Source of the DNA: Natrarchaeobius halalkaliphilus
Lineage (GTDB): Archaea; Halobacteriota; Halobacteria; Halobacteriales; Natrialbaceae
Reading direction: 5' to 3'
Assembly: GCF_003841485.1 (NCBI RefSeq)
Contig: NZ_REFY01000004.1
Span: forward strand, 434,001-498,000
Length of the DNA stretch: 64,000 nucleotides
The notes under the pieces were generated by a model, which did no database searches, was not told the DNA's origin, and saw only the letters and a list, made by a program, of their open reading frames with translations. Shown here piece by piece: positions 42,540 through 51,489 of this stretch. Position 1 is the stretch's first letter. Every line of letters starts with the position of its first letter. Both the position numbers and the translations under genes were made by a program.

Positions 42540-43469
42540 CTAGACGTAGGTGAACCACTCGTCGTACTCGTCGGTCTGGCGCTCGACGACCTCGAAAAAG
42601 CGTGACTGAACGTCTTCGGTGATCGGTCCGCGAGAGCCGTCACCGATGACGACGTTATTGATCTTGCGAATCGGCGTCACCTCCGCGGCGGAGCCGGTAA
42701 AGAACAACTCGTCGGCCGTGTTGAGTTCTCCTCGAGAGATAGACACGTTGTCGTGAACCGTATAGCCGAGATCTTCAGCGAGCGTGATCACGGTGTCGCG
42801 CGTGATGCCGTCGAGGATCGATTCGGAGAGACCGGGGGTGTAGATCTCGCCGTCGCGCACGAGAAAGATGTTCTCGCCGGGACCCTCCGCGACGTTGCCC
42901 TCCTTGTTCAACACGATCGCCTCGGCGTAGCCGTTCCGACGAGCTTCCTCGCCCGCGAGCATGCTGTTGACGTAGAGCCCCGTCGTCTTCGCGTTCGTCG
43001 GAATCTGGCTCGAGGCGTGCTTGCGCCACGAGGAGATCATCACGTCGATCCCCTGCTCTAAGGCCTCCTCACCGAGGTACGCGCCCCACGGCCAGACGGC
43101 GATCACGGTTTTCGTCGGACAGTCGGCGGGACTCACGCCGAGGCTGTTGTAGCCGTAGAACGCGATCGGCCGGATGTAACACGAGGGGAGCTCCTGGCGG
43201 TGGATGAGCTCGAGCGTGGCGTCGGTGAGCTCTGCCATGGTGTGATCGATCTCCATCTCGTAGGGCTTTGCCGACTGGTAGAGCCGCTCTAGGTGTTCTT
43301 CCCAGCGGAAGATCGCAGGGCCCTGCTCGGTGTCGTAACAGCGTGCACCTTCGAAGACGCCGCTTCCGTAGTGTAGTCCGTGTGTGAGAACGTGGACCTG
43401 CGCGTCGTCCCAGTCGACGAACTCGCCGTCCATCCAGATCGTGTCGACGTCCATCTCGTCGAATCCCAT
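42540..43469 (-). CDS. ilvE: Branched-chain amino acid aminotransferase
   Basis: Class IV PLP aminotransferase for the last step of valine, leucine and isoleucine synthesis, also usable in their breakdown. The 309-residue protein has VHVLTHGLHYGSGVFEGARCY at the N terminus, IRPIAFYGYNSLGVSP, the PLP lysine in NAKTTGLYVNSMLAGEEA, EAIVLNKEGNVAEGPGENIFLV and ELFFTGSAAEVTPIRKIN. The start at 43469 (MGFDEMDVDTIWMDG) fits the family; a longer upstream frame is an Arg-rich artefact. It is transcribed alone. Together with ilvA it represents isoleucine synthesis in the window. Confidence 0.95.
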   Translation of the reverse strand: MGFDEMDVDTIWMDGEFVDWDDAQVHVLTHGLHYGSGVFEGARCYDTEQGPAIFRWEEHLERLYQSAKPYEMEIDHTMAELTDATLELIHRQELPSCYIRPIAFYGYNSLGVSPADCPTKTVIAVWPWGAYLGEEALEQGIDVMISSWRKHASSQIPTNAKTTGLYVNSMLAGEEARRNGYAEAIVLNKEGNVAEGPGENIFLVRDGEIYTPGLSESILDGITRDTVITLAEDLGYTVHDNVSISRGELNTADELFFTGSAAEVTPIRKINNVVIGDGSRGPITEDVQSRFFEVVERQTDEYDEWFTYV

Positions 43470-43549
43470 TATCGAGTGTGTTGCAATCCACCATACTAAG
43501 TTTTCGCGATTTTCGGGTCCGATTCGAAGGAACGGCGGTCGAGTTCGCG

Positions 43550-45595
43550 TCAGTCGGACCGACCGAAACGAGTAGCCTCGACGGCGACGGCGACGGAGCC
43601 AACGACCGCCACCGCGACGGCACCGAACTGGAGGAACACGGCGAACGGTGAATCGGGGTCCGTCTCGTGATCGTCGTGGCCGTGACCATCGCCGTGATCG
43701 TGGTCGTCGTGGTCGTGATCGGCGCTTTCGGCCGGAACGACCGTCGCATCGAACCACTCGCTGAGGAAGCTTCCGTCGGGCGAACCCGTCACCCGAAGCT
43801 CCCACGGGCCGTCTTCGGGCAGCGTCTGGACCGTCGCGTACGTCCCGTCCGCGGTTTCCTCGAGTTCGAACTCGATCGTCGTGTCACCGTCGACGGCGGT
43901 CGCGAGTATCCGAACCGTCCGCTCGGAAGCGATCCGATCGCCGGTGTCTTCGCCGGCTGTGGACTCACTCGAGAAGCCGACTTCGAAAACGATCGGATCA
44001 CCCTCACTGACGAGCAAGCGGTCATCGTCGGCCGTTTCCGCCGTTTCGGCCGGGATCGCGAACAGTTCGACGGTCGGGTCGCCCTCGCGTTCGATCGACG
44101 CGACTCCGGGCCCGTCGTCGCCTCCGCCCCCGACTACTGCGGCCGTCGGAACGGACGTGAGCAGTCCGGAGAGAAGCACAACCACGACGAGGAGGGCGAC
44201 CTCGAGACGGACCGCACGGACGAACGTCGAGACCGAGTCGTCGGACGGCTCGTCTCGGTCACTACCGTTGGACCGCTCATTTCGATCTCCCGGCTCAGAC
44301 TCGAGACGGCGCAGGAGGGCGAACCGGGTGAGCCCGCCGAGGCCGAGCGCCAGCAAGACCAGTAGCGTCTTCGCGGAGAGCGACACACCGTAGAGCGTCT
44401 CGGAGAGGGCCGACAGCGTGGGCACGTGCCAGGCCGCGAGAAGGAGGCCGGTCGCGCCGGCGAGCGTAGCCCCGGCGAGTGCGAGAAACGAGTACCGGCG
44501 GACGACGCCGGCTGCGACCGCGGATCGCGCTGCCGGATCGGTCCGACGGAGTGCGGCCGGAACGACGACCGCGAGGACGAGCAAGCCGCCGATCCAGAGA
44601 CCGGCCCCGGCGATGTGGCCGAAGTCGACGATGACGCCCCGAAGTCGGTCGATCGCGGTCGCGGAGTGACTGGTCCAGCTCACGCTACCGGCGACGGCGA
44701 TCGATCCAAGAACGACCCCAGCCAGCCAGAGCCGGCGGGAGAGAATACCCAGACGGCGGACGGCGAGAACGCCGCCGAGAAGCGAAACGAGGACAATCTG
44801 GACGAGCCACGCGCGCCCGAGCGGGGTCTCTGCGTACTGGGCCAGTGTCTCGGCCGAGAGCCGCCCGAGCGACGCTGCTCGGGCCAGGCCGAGCGCGATG
44901 ACCGCACCGACGAGGAGGAGAGTCGCACCGACGAGCAGTCGACTCAGGCACCTGTCGACCGACCGCGTGTCCGGACCGGTACGACCCACGGGCGGATAAA
45001 CGGCGACTGCGGCCGTCACCGGCGCGCCGACGAGTGCAACGAGTGCGACGAGCACCAGCCCCTTGGCGATCGTTTCGATCGGTGGGATTTCCTCGTCGGG
45101 TTCGTCGGTTCCGTCCTCGTACGCCTCGAGAACCGCGTCTCTGTCGAGCGGTTCGTCTCCGACGCTGAAGAAAAAGGACCCGCTCGTCGTGTGACCGTCG
45201 TCGGCAAGCACCTCCCAGTCGACGCTGTACATGCCGTCGCTTCCGTCGGCCGTCTCCTCCAGCGGAATCCGGACGGTTCGTGTGTCGTCGGGATCGATCT
45301 CTGACTCACCGCTGACGACCTCGCCGTCGGGATTCGTGACGGTCACGTCGGCGACCTGTACCCCATCACCGGAGAACGAGAGCGTAACCTGCTCGGGACG
45401 GTCCTCGAGTTGTTCGGCGTTCGACGGATCCGAGTCGCTCAGATAGGCGTGTGCGTCGACCGGCGTCGCGAGCGCGCCGAGGACGAGTCCGGCAGCAGCG
45501 ACGATGAGAACGAGCCAAAACGCCAGTCGTACCGCTCGGGACCGGGTGGGCGTCTCGGGGCGACGATCCGTCGATCGAGGCGCACGCGCGGTCAT
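43550..45595 (-). CDS. CopC-CopD fusion protein, copper handling
   Basis: A 681-residue membrane protein for copper binding or import. After a signal helix (residues 25-48) comes a CopC domain starting at the processing site DAHAYLSDSDPSNAEQL, in which the N-terminal His is a copper ligand, ending about residue 150 (DDGHTTSGSFFFSV). Then follow about eight CopD-type helices (180-430), a beta domain of about 110 residues resembling YtkA-like modules (WELRVTGSPDGSFLSEWF), a His/Asp-rich stretch (DHDHDDHDHGDGHGHDDHE), and a last transmembrane helix. It starts 4 nt after the His-rich propeller gene, so they form an operon. Copper is inferred from the family; zinc is also possible for the His tract. 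Confidence 0.87.
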   Translation of the reverse strand: MTARAPRSTDRRPETPTRSRAVRLAFWLVLIVAAAGLVLGALATPVDAHAYLSDSDPSNAEQLEDRPEQVTLSFSGDGVQVADVTVTNPDGEVVSGESEIDPDDTRTVRIPLEETADGSDGMYSVDWEVLADDGHTTSGSFFFSVGDEPLDRDAVLEAYEDGTDEPDEEIPPIETIAKGLVLVALVALVGAPVTAAVAVYPPVGRTGPDTRSVDRCLSRLLVGATLLLVGAVIALGLARAASLGRLSAETLAQYAETPLGRAWLVQIVLVSLLGGVLAVRRLGILSRRLWLAGVVLGSIAVAGSVSWTSHSATAIDRLRGVIVDFGHIAGAGLWIGGLLVLAVVVPAALRRTDPAARSAVAAGVVRRYSFLALAGATLAGATGLLLAAWHVPTLSALSETLYGVSLSAKTLLVLLALGLGGLTRFALLRRLESEPGDRNERSNGSDRDEPSDDSVSTFVRAVRLEVALLVVVVLLSGLLTSVPTAAVVGGGGDDGPGVASIEREGDPTVELFAIPAETAETADDDRLLVSEGDPIVFEVGFSSESTAGEDTGDRIASERTVRILATAVDGDTTIEFELEETADGTYATVQTLPEDGPWELRVTGSPDGSFLSEWFDATVVPAESADHDHDDHDHGDGHGHDDHETDPDSPFAVFLQFGAVAVAVVGSVAVAVEATRFGRSD

Positions 45596-45599
45596 AGGA

Positions 45600-46859
45600 C
45601 TATCTGATGCCGCCGGTGTAGCCGGTTCCGGTATCGCCGACGTACTGGACCGTACCGACGCCGTCTTCGACTTCGACGGTTCCGATCAGCTCCCGTTCGG
45701 CCATATCGATCACCGCAACGGTTCCGTCCGCTTCGGCGGGAGTAAAGAAGTACTCGTCGCCCGAGACGCCCGAGCGATGGAGGTGGTGTGCACCGTCCGG
45801 GCGTTCGATATCGCCCGCGTCGAGTCGACCGACCTCCTCGAGTTCGTCGACGTCGATGACGACCGACTCGGGCGTCATCGTGTTGGCCGTGAAACCGTAG
45901 AGGGTTCCGTCGGATTCGTAGTAGCGCAAAGCGTCGGGACCGCCGTCGACCGTGACGGAACCGATCTCTTCGTTCTCCTCGTCGGTGACGTCGATGAACC
46001 GGATCTCGTCGCCGTCCAATACGCCCATTCGCTCTTCGTCGGGCGTGAGATACATGCCGCCGGAGAACTCGAGTTCGTCGACGACCTCGTCGGCGTCGAC
46101 GTCGACGGCCGCGGTCACGTCACTGTACTCGAAGTACGCGAGACCGTTTTGCGGGGCGTAGGCTTTGTAGTGCGTCCCGCCGTCCTCACCGAGTTCGATC
46201 GAGTCGGGTCGGTCGTACTCCCCGAGATCGATGACGTGTGCCACGGGGTCGTTGACGTTCGTCGCATAGCCCATTGAGCCGAAGTCCTCGTGATAGAGGA
46301 GCTTTCCGTGACCCTCTCCCTCGAGCCCGGCCTCGACCGTCTCGACGACGTCGTGGGAGTCGGTATCGATGACATAGAAGGTTCCCTCGTCGTCCGCGTG
46401 GGCCCAGATTTCGTCGTCGTTCGGATGGTAGATGTGGGTCGCACCGGGTCCGATATCCACCTCGGAGACGATCTCGCGCGAGTCGGTGTCGATAACGAGC
46501 ACCTGATTGAGCGATCCCTCGATGACGAAGATCTGTGTGAGGTCGTGGGTGATCTGTGGATCGCCCCACTCGTTACCGTCGATTCCGTCGGTTATCTCGT
46601 CGACGACGTCGCCCGTTTCCGGATCGATGATCGCAATCGTATTCGGAGCGAACGCGTAGGCGAGTCCCTCGCTTCCCTCGGCATCTCCCTCCGGGTCGTC
46701 GTCTCCGTTCTCGTGATCGCCGTGATCGTGGTCGTCGTTTCCGTTCCCGTTACCGTCTCCGTTGCCGTCTCCGCTTCCACCGAGACAGCCAGCACCGGCG
46801 ATGACGGTCCCGGTACCGAGAGTCTGTACGAAACGCCGTCGTTTGACGGGTGTGGTCAC
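45600..46859 (-). CDS. His-rich beta-propeller lipoprotein
   Basis: An exported lipoprotein of 419 residues. A Tat-type signal with lipobox (KRRRFVQTLGTGTVIAGAGC) is followed by a Gly/Asn/Asp/His linker (NDDHDHGDHENGDD) that could bind metal. The rest is a YncE-like beta-propeller, with blades such as NTIAIIDPETGDVVDEI, QVLVIDTDSREIVSEV and GTVAVIDMAERELIGTVEV. It is followed within 4 nt by the CopC-CopD fusion and preceded by a winged-helix regulator. A role as an extracytoplasmic metal-binding partner of the CopCD protein is a reasonable inference; the propeller may instead bind a redox partner. Confidence 0.83.
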   Translation of the reverse strand: MTTPVKRRRFVQTLGTGTVIAGAGCLGGSGDGNGDGNGNGNDDHDHGDHENGDDDPEGDAEGSEGLAYAFAPNTIAIIDPETGDVVDEITDGIDGNEWGDPQITHDLTQIFVIEGSLNQVLVIDTDSREIVSEVDIGPGATHIYHPNDDEIWAHADDEGTFYVIDTDSHDVVETVEAGLEGEGHGKLLYHEDFGSMGYATNVNDPVAHVIDLGEYDRPDSIELGEDGGTHYKAYAPQNGLAYFEYSDVTAAVDVDADEVVDELEFSGGMYLTPDEERMGVLDGDEIRFIDVTDEENEEIGSVTVDGGPDALRYYESDGTLYGFTANTMTPESVVIDVDELEEVGRLDAGDIERPDGAHHLHRSGVSGDEYFFTPAEADGTVAVIDMAERELIGTVEVEDGVGTVQYVGDTGTGYTGGIR

Positions 46860-46959
46860 GTTCTGATCGACGTTTTTCCCACGCTTTATATTTCTGGTTC
46901 ATTCGTCGAAAAGATATTCAGGACGCTCCGCAGTCACCCGGGTTCGGTACCAGAATCGA

Positions 46960-47487
46960 TCAGTCGGGATCCGGACTGCTCTCGAGAACGCTGTCGACGA
47001 GTCGGGTAAATCGATCGACCAACCGATCGGGAACGGTCGGCTCGACGACGGACAACAGCGTCGCCGTTCGTTCGGGGGCCACGAGCCGGAGCGAGACGCG
47101 ATTTCGGTCGTCGTACGATTTTTCGACGATTTCCTGTCCGACCAGTCGCTCGAGGTGGTACTCGAGCGTGCTGCGAGCGATACCGAGGTCGGCGGAGATC
47201 GATCCGGGGTCGCTCGAGGGTGACTCGAGCAAGTAAACCACGATTTCGCGAGCGGTTTCACGGCGAAACAACGCGAGTGCGGCTCGTTCCCACTCGTCGT
47301 ACGTCGGCGGATAGTAGTGCGTTCGTCCGTAGAACTCGCGCCGCACGAGATCGTCGTCGTCGATCAATCGACGGACGTGATACTGAATCTGTCCCGGTGC
47401 GAACTCCGACTCCCTGACCAGTTCGTTGAAGTGAATGCCGGCGTTCGCCCGGACGTGAGCTCTGATCTGTCCTCGAGTGTCGTTCAT
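46960..47487 (-). CDS. Winged-helix regulator with two HTH domains
   Basis: A 175-residue transcription regulator. The first HTH spans about residues 5-60 (IRAHVRANAGIHFNELVRESEFAPGQIQYHVRRLIDDDDLVRREF with a wing), and the second about 78-130 (ETAREIVVYLLESPSSDPGSISADLGIARSTLEYHLERLVGQEIVEKSY). Such tandem winged-helix proteins occur widely in haloarchaea. It lies 100 nt upstream of the propeller/CopCD genes on the same strand and may control them. No metal-binding Cys motif is visible, so how it would sense copper is unclear. Confidence 0.85.
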   Translation of the reverse strand: MNDTRGQIRAHVRANAGIHFNELVRESEFAPGQIQYHVRRLIDDDDLVRREFYGRTHYYPPTYDEWERAALALFRRETAREIVVYLLESPSSDPGSISADLGIARSTLEYHLERLVGQEIVEKSYDDRNRVSLRLVAPERTATLLSVVEPTVPDRLVDRFTRLVDSVLESSPDPD

Positions 47488-47837
47488 GTGAGATCGTTCG
47501 GTGAAACCGACCGCGTCGTCGATTTCGAAGGCCAGTCTCAGCTAGTGAGTCGGGGCTGATAACGGCTTCCGATCGTTCCCGGGCGGTGAGAACGGTTTTT
47601 CGATCCACCCGCTCACCAGTCAACGCCACGCGCGGGCTTCGCCCCGAACTTCTCGTAATTCCAAACGAGTAGCAATAGTAGTTATATATCCGACATTTTG
47701 CGTGCTATCGTACCCCAGTGTGAGTATTTTCTTAGATTCGGGCTATATCTGTTCAATTACATCCCTATCTTTTAATAAAAATACCTATGTAAATATAAGA
47801 TAATTATATTACTAATGGGTACATCCATTGGATTGTG
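47488..47837 (+). promoter_or_regulatory. Intergenic region before the small membrane peptide gene
   Basis: A 350-nt region without a convincing gene. The part from about 47640 to 47825 is strongly AT-rich (runs such as tttaataaaaat and aattatatta), unlike the surroundings. TATA-like words near 47795-47812 could drive the peptide gene at 47838. The compositional break could mark a recombination edge of the CHAT locus. Confidence 0.45.
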
Positions 47838-47972
47838 ATGTCCGACAAAGACAGCATGAAAGATTACCTCGCAAAGCACCCACGAATGATCGGCGTCCTG
47901 TTCACCATGTTCGTCCTGCTCAGTCAGGCGGGCACGGCGGCGGCAGGAATCAACAGTCAGATGGGACCGTGA
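47838..47972 (+). CDS. 44-residue membrane peptide (DUF7503-type)
   Basis: A tiny gene for a 44-residue peptide. It has a charged N terminus (SDKDSMKDYLAKHPRM), one hydrophobic helix (IGVLFTMFVLLSQAGTAAAG) and a short tail ending QMGP. It closely fits a haloarchaeal small-protein family that I recall as DUF7503, with the pattern YL-x-x-HPRM-x-GVLFT-x-LLLSQAG-x-x-AAG and a final GP; the number is from memory. It is either a single-span membrane peptide or a processed secreted peptide cut after AAG. It faces the CHAT protease gene convergently, 88 nt away, so the protease could act on it; that is inference. Confidence 0.8.
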   Translation: MSDKDSMKDYLAKHPRMIGVLFTMFVLLSQAGTAAAGINSQMGP

Positions 47973-48060
47973 ACGACGCGGCAGAATCCACGCGATAGTT
48001 CGACGCGAAAATTCGACGCGAAACAACACTGTTCTTCTCGCTGGCGTATCCGAACTCCGA

Positions 48061-50136
48061 CTACTCGAGGATAGCGGGGCCGATGCCGTCGTTCCAGTGA
48101 AGGCCGTCGTCGATCAGTATCGGAAGCTCCGTCCACGTCAAGTACTCCTGAATCGACTCCCCGTCGACGAACGAGGACGGGGTGACTCCCGGTGAGAGAT
48201 GGCGGTCCGCAACACATTCGAGGTTCGACGCGCTTGCTGTTCCGAGTTTGTACTCCTTGGTGGAATATGTTCGAACGGAGAACCCGTACTCACCGTCCGG
48301 GCACGGATCGAGTTCGACGACGCCGGGTGCGCCGCCGTCCGACTGGGCGATATCCGCGGATCCGTCACCGACGATGAGGTACTGGTCACCGAGTGCGGTG
48401 TTCTCCTGGGCGATCTCGAGCGCTCCCCGGAGCGGGAAGCCGCGGTTGAGTAACCTGGCGATCGTCTCACCGGCTTCGACGGCGTCCTCGTTGACGACGT
48501 CGCTGTACGTGCCGACGCCGCCGAACGCTCCGAGACGAGTAAGCGCGAGACCTTGCTCGTAGGACCGACAGGCGTTCAGGAAGAAGACGCCAAGGTCGAC
48601 CGACTCGAGCGTGCGGACGTCGAGATCGCCGTCGGGACAGCGGATGCCGTCTTCGGTCGCGTGGCCGATGTAATGGAGGAAGTCGTAGCCGCCGTCGGTG
48701 AGCAACGAGGCGAACTGATCCGTCTCGACGCCGAACTCGGAGTGGATCTCGAAGGGGAGTTGGTCGCGATTCCCGTACGTCTCGTCGAGCAGGTCGTGTT
48801 CGTCGATCATCCGGACGTCGTTACAGACGAGCAGGATCTCGATCGATTCGTTCCGGGCGTCGCGGTCGAGTTGGCTCCGGTAGGCCTCGATCGTCGCCTT
48901 GGACGCCTTCTGTGGAACGGAGTCTCCGAACCAGGCGTGTTCGACCGACTCGTCGGTGACGTCGGGGACGACGAACGCCGACTCGCTCCGGATCGACGAC
49001 GACGAACGGTACTCCGTTGCCGATCGAACGAGTTGTGCGCCGCCAGTGTTCGGTTGCGGAACCGACGTCGGGGACCGTCCGCGTGACTCGCGAACGATAC
49101 CGAGTTCGTTGACGACGAACGGGACCACCTCGATTCCCTCCGATTCGTCGGGAACGTGTGCGGTCAACGGCCACCGCGGAACGTGGGGTTCCAGGCGCTC
49201 GTACGGGACGGAGAGATACTGTTCCAGTCGGGCGGAGAGCGGCTCGTCGTAGATCGTTTCGAGATCGAACGGGAGCGTCCGCTCCAGTACCGAACGCTCG
49301 AGCAAGTCGTACTGAAAGATGCCCTCCGTTCGGGCCAGACAATCGAGCAAGAAAAATCGCTTCAACAGGCTGGCGACCTCGTTGCTGAACCCGCCGCGAT
49401 CCGTCAACGATCGTTCGAATCGCGGCGTCTCGAGCGTCGGTTCCCGGCCGAGACGGATCGTCCCTCCGAGGAAGAACGCGAGCGGCGCAGCCTGATAGAG
49501 AGAGCGGTACGTCGGCGGGACGGTGAGCGTGACGTCGCTGTCCGGCGGATCGATCTCCGAGGGAACGTCGAAGCTGTCACCCAGTTCGATCAGGGGCGGG
49601 TGTCCCCGTAGCGTCGGCCACGTTCGTTCCGGAGAGGTCGTCTTCAGCGCCGACGGAAGCATCGAGACGGCCTCGGCCATCGATTCGATGTCTGGCGGCG
49701 TCGTGATCGTTCCGACCGGTCGGTCGTGCGGGGATCGAGCGCCGAGCTGGACCGTCGTCTCCTCCTCGAGCGAGATCCGGACGGAGGTGAGCCCGATGTC
49801 GATCGTTCCCGCCGAGTCGATTCGAAAGTAGAGTTTGATCGGGGCGCTCAGTCCGACGAACTGGGTTCCGTCCTCGAGCGTCGCCGTCTCGCCCACGTCG
49901 AAGTTGGCGGCCGCCTGTCCCGTGCTGTCGTGGAGGGTCACGGCGTAGTGCTGATCGAAGCGCAGTTCGGCCGTTTCGATCGGAGACGACGTGTCGACCG
50001 GGAACGGGAACTCGTCAGTGTCGGTCGGATCGAGCGAGACCGGTCCCGACGTGCCGACGTGGAGGTGTCGTTGCTCGATCGAGTCGTGAACCTCGAATCC
50101 GGTGGGGGTGGTCGTTGCTTGGAGTTCGATCGTCAT
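48061..50136 (-). CDS. CHAT-domain caspase-like protease
   Basis: A 691-residue protein whose C-terminal 260 residues form a CHAT (caspase-HetF) peptidase domain. The catalytic dyad is visible: His492 in FLHYIGHATEDG and Cys523 in VFFLNACRSYEQG. The first 430 residues are a beta-rich region unique to this protein type (for example LYFRIDSAGTIDIGLTSVRISL, and GIEVVPFVVNELGIVRE) and may sense a signal or bind a partner. There is no signal peptide. CHAT proteases act in programmed cell death and antiphage defence in bacteria. The start at 50136 (MTIELQATTTP) is chosen over an Arg-rich extension. Neighbours are an Orc1/Cdc6-like ATPase upstream and a membrane peptide gene downstream. Confidence 0.88.
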   Translation of the reverse strand: MTIELQATTTPTGFEVHDSIEQRHLHVGTSGPVSLDPTDTDEFPFPVDTSSPIETAELRFDQHYAVTLHDSTGQAAANFDVGETATLEDGTQFVGLSAPIKLYFRIDSAGTIDIGLTSVRISLEEETTVQLGARSPHDRPVGTITTPPDIESMAEAVSMLPSALKTTSPERTWPTLRGHPPLIELGDSFDVPSEIDPPDSDVTLTVPPTYRSLYQAAPLAFFLGGTIRLGREPTLETPRFERSLTDRGGFSNEVASLLKRFFLLDCLARTEGIFQYDLLERSVLERTLPFDLETIYDEPLSARLEQYLSVPYERLEPHVPRWPLTAHVPDESEGIEVVPFVVNELGIVRESRGRSPTSVPQPNTGGAQLVRSATEYRSSSSIRSESAFVVPDVTDESVEHAWFGDSVPQKASKATIEAYRSQLDRDARNESIEILLVCNDVRMIDEHDLLDETYGNRDQLPFEIHSEFGVETDQFASLLTDGGYDFLHYIGHATEDGIRCPDGDLDVRTLESVDLGVFFLNACRSYEQGLALTRLGAFGGVGTYSDVVNEDAVEAGETIARLLNRGFPLRGALEIAQENTALGDQYLIVGDGSADIAQSDGGAPGVVELDPCPDGEYGFSVRTYSTKEYKLGTASASNLECVADRHLSPGVTPSSFVDGESIQEYLTWTELPILIDDGLHWNDGIGPAILE

Positions 50137-50297
50137 GTCTCCTCGCGTCGCTGACTGTCCAATACGGTTCCATTGACTAAAAGGATCGCATCGAATCGTC
50201 CGCCGATGCGGGTCGTTGCCGGTTAGTTCGGTACACCAGCGACTGCCCGGCGGTTGTGCCGCTACAGTGGTACGACACATCGTACGAAGCGAGAGTT

Positions 50298-51461
50298 TCA
50301 GGAGAGGTCCACATCGGTCGTCGAGGAGAGCGACTGGAACGTGATCGGCGGGAACCGGGCTTCGATCGCACTGGGCCGACGGCCGGTTCCGTTCGCGGGT
50401 AACGGAACCCGCTCGATCACGCCCCTGTCAGCGAGTTCGTAGAGGAACCGCTTGACCGTTCCCGCCGTCAGCGACGAATGAGTCGCGATCTCTTCGGCGA
50501 CGTCGCGAATCGGCTGTCCGTCCGACTCGAGAGAGACGAGGTGCGAGAGGACTTGCTGGCGCGTCTCCGAGAGGGCGAGAGCTCGGTCGACGTGAACCCC
50601 GTCTTCGGGAACGTCCGCTTTGGCGCGCTCTAGGTGCTGGTGGTCGATCCGGTCGCTTTCGTCCTGACGGGCGTAGGCCGCCGCCTCGAACAGCGCCGCG
50701 AGCGCGTCGTGTGCGTTTCCGTCGGCCCACATCGCCAGATCTCTCAGGGACTCGTGATCGATGACGCCCGGCGCGAGAGCGGTCGACGTTCGGTCCGTAA
50801 TGACGTCGACGAGTTCGTGATGTCGATAGGGCGGGACGGAAACCGTCGTGCCGGCCCAGTCAGTCGGCGCAGCGCTTCCAACGGCCACGGTGGAGACGCT
50901 CGAGTCGACGGGTTCGAGCAACTCGCAGACTCGCTCGTACTCGAGCGTCTCCGGCTCGTGGTGGTGGTCGATCGCGACGACAGCCTGGCGATCGTGACGA
51001 GCGAGACGGTCTCGAAGCCGATCGTGAAGCGCTCCGGTTCCGATACCGCTCTCGGGAACGGATTCCGATGAGAGTACCGAGAGCACGGCCCGGTAGAACG
51101 CGAACTCGCTCTGGACGCGGCGAGCATCGACGTAGACGAACCACGTCGTCGGTTCGGTACTGCCCGCTCGCGTCGTCGTCCGGATCGACTGACTCGATTC
51201 ACCGAGGCGGTCGTTCATCGCATCGAAGAGGGCGACGACGATAGCCGACGTGCCCGAACCGGGGGGACCGACCACCGCGACGGGCGAGGGCAGGTCACCG
51301 TCGAACACCGGTTCGAGGGCATCGAGCAACTGCTCGAGAACGGGGCCGCGGCCAACCGGTTCCGGCCGGTGGACGACGGGGCTGAGGTGATCGTGGTCGA
51401 CGACGATTCCCTGTCCCTTGTGGGCGGACCGCCGTCGAGCGATTCGTTCGTGTAAGTTCAT
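50298..51461 (-). CDS. Orc1/Cdc6-like AAA protein with degenerate Walker motifs and winged helix
   Basis: A 387-residue protein laid out like archaeal Orc1/Cdc6: an N-terminal strap (LSPVVHRPEPVGRGPVLEQLLDAL), an AAA core, and a C-terminal winged helix (about 296-375, TRQQVLSHLVSLESDGQPIRDVAEEIA). Walker A reads GPPGSGTS, with Thr71 where Lys is required, and Walker B reads AVVAIDHH, with His166 in place of Glu. It therefore probably neither binds nor hydrolyses ATP normally, and a replication initiator role is unlikely; a DNA-binding regulator or signal partner for the CHAT protease is more plausible. It starts 28 nt after the glpC stop and could be read through from the glp operon. Confidence 0.82.
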   Translation of the reverse strand: MNLHERIARRRSAHKGQGIVVDHDHLSPVVHRPEPVGRGPVLEQLLDALEPVFDGDLPSPVAVVGPPGSGTSAIVVALFDAMNDRLGESSQSIRTTTRAGSTEPTTWFVYVDARRVQSEFAFYRAVLSVLSSESVPESGIGTGALHDRLRDRLARHDRQAVVAIDHHHEPETLEYERVCELLEPVDSSVSTVAVGSAAPTDWAGTTVSVPPYRHHELVDVITDRTSTALAPGVIDHESLRDLAMWADGNAHDALAALFEAAAYARQDESDRIDHQHLERAKADVPEDGVHVDRALALSETRQQVLSHLVSLESDGQPIRDVAEEIATHSSLTAGTVKRFLYELADRGVIERVPLPANGTGRRPSAIEARFPPITFQSLSSTTDVDLS

Positions 51462-51489
51462 TCGTTCGTCTCCGAAATCGTGGCTGCGG

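Noticed and set aside
50137-50297. Replication origin next to the Orc1/Cdc6-like gene
   Set aside because: No repeated origin-recognition boxes or AT-rich unwinding region are visible, and the ATPase has broken nucleotide motifs.
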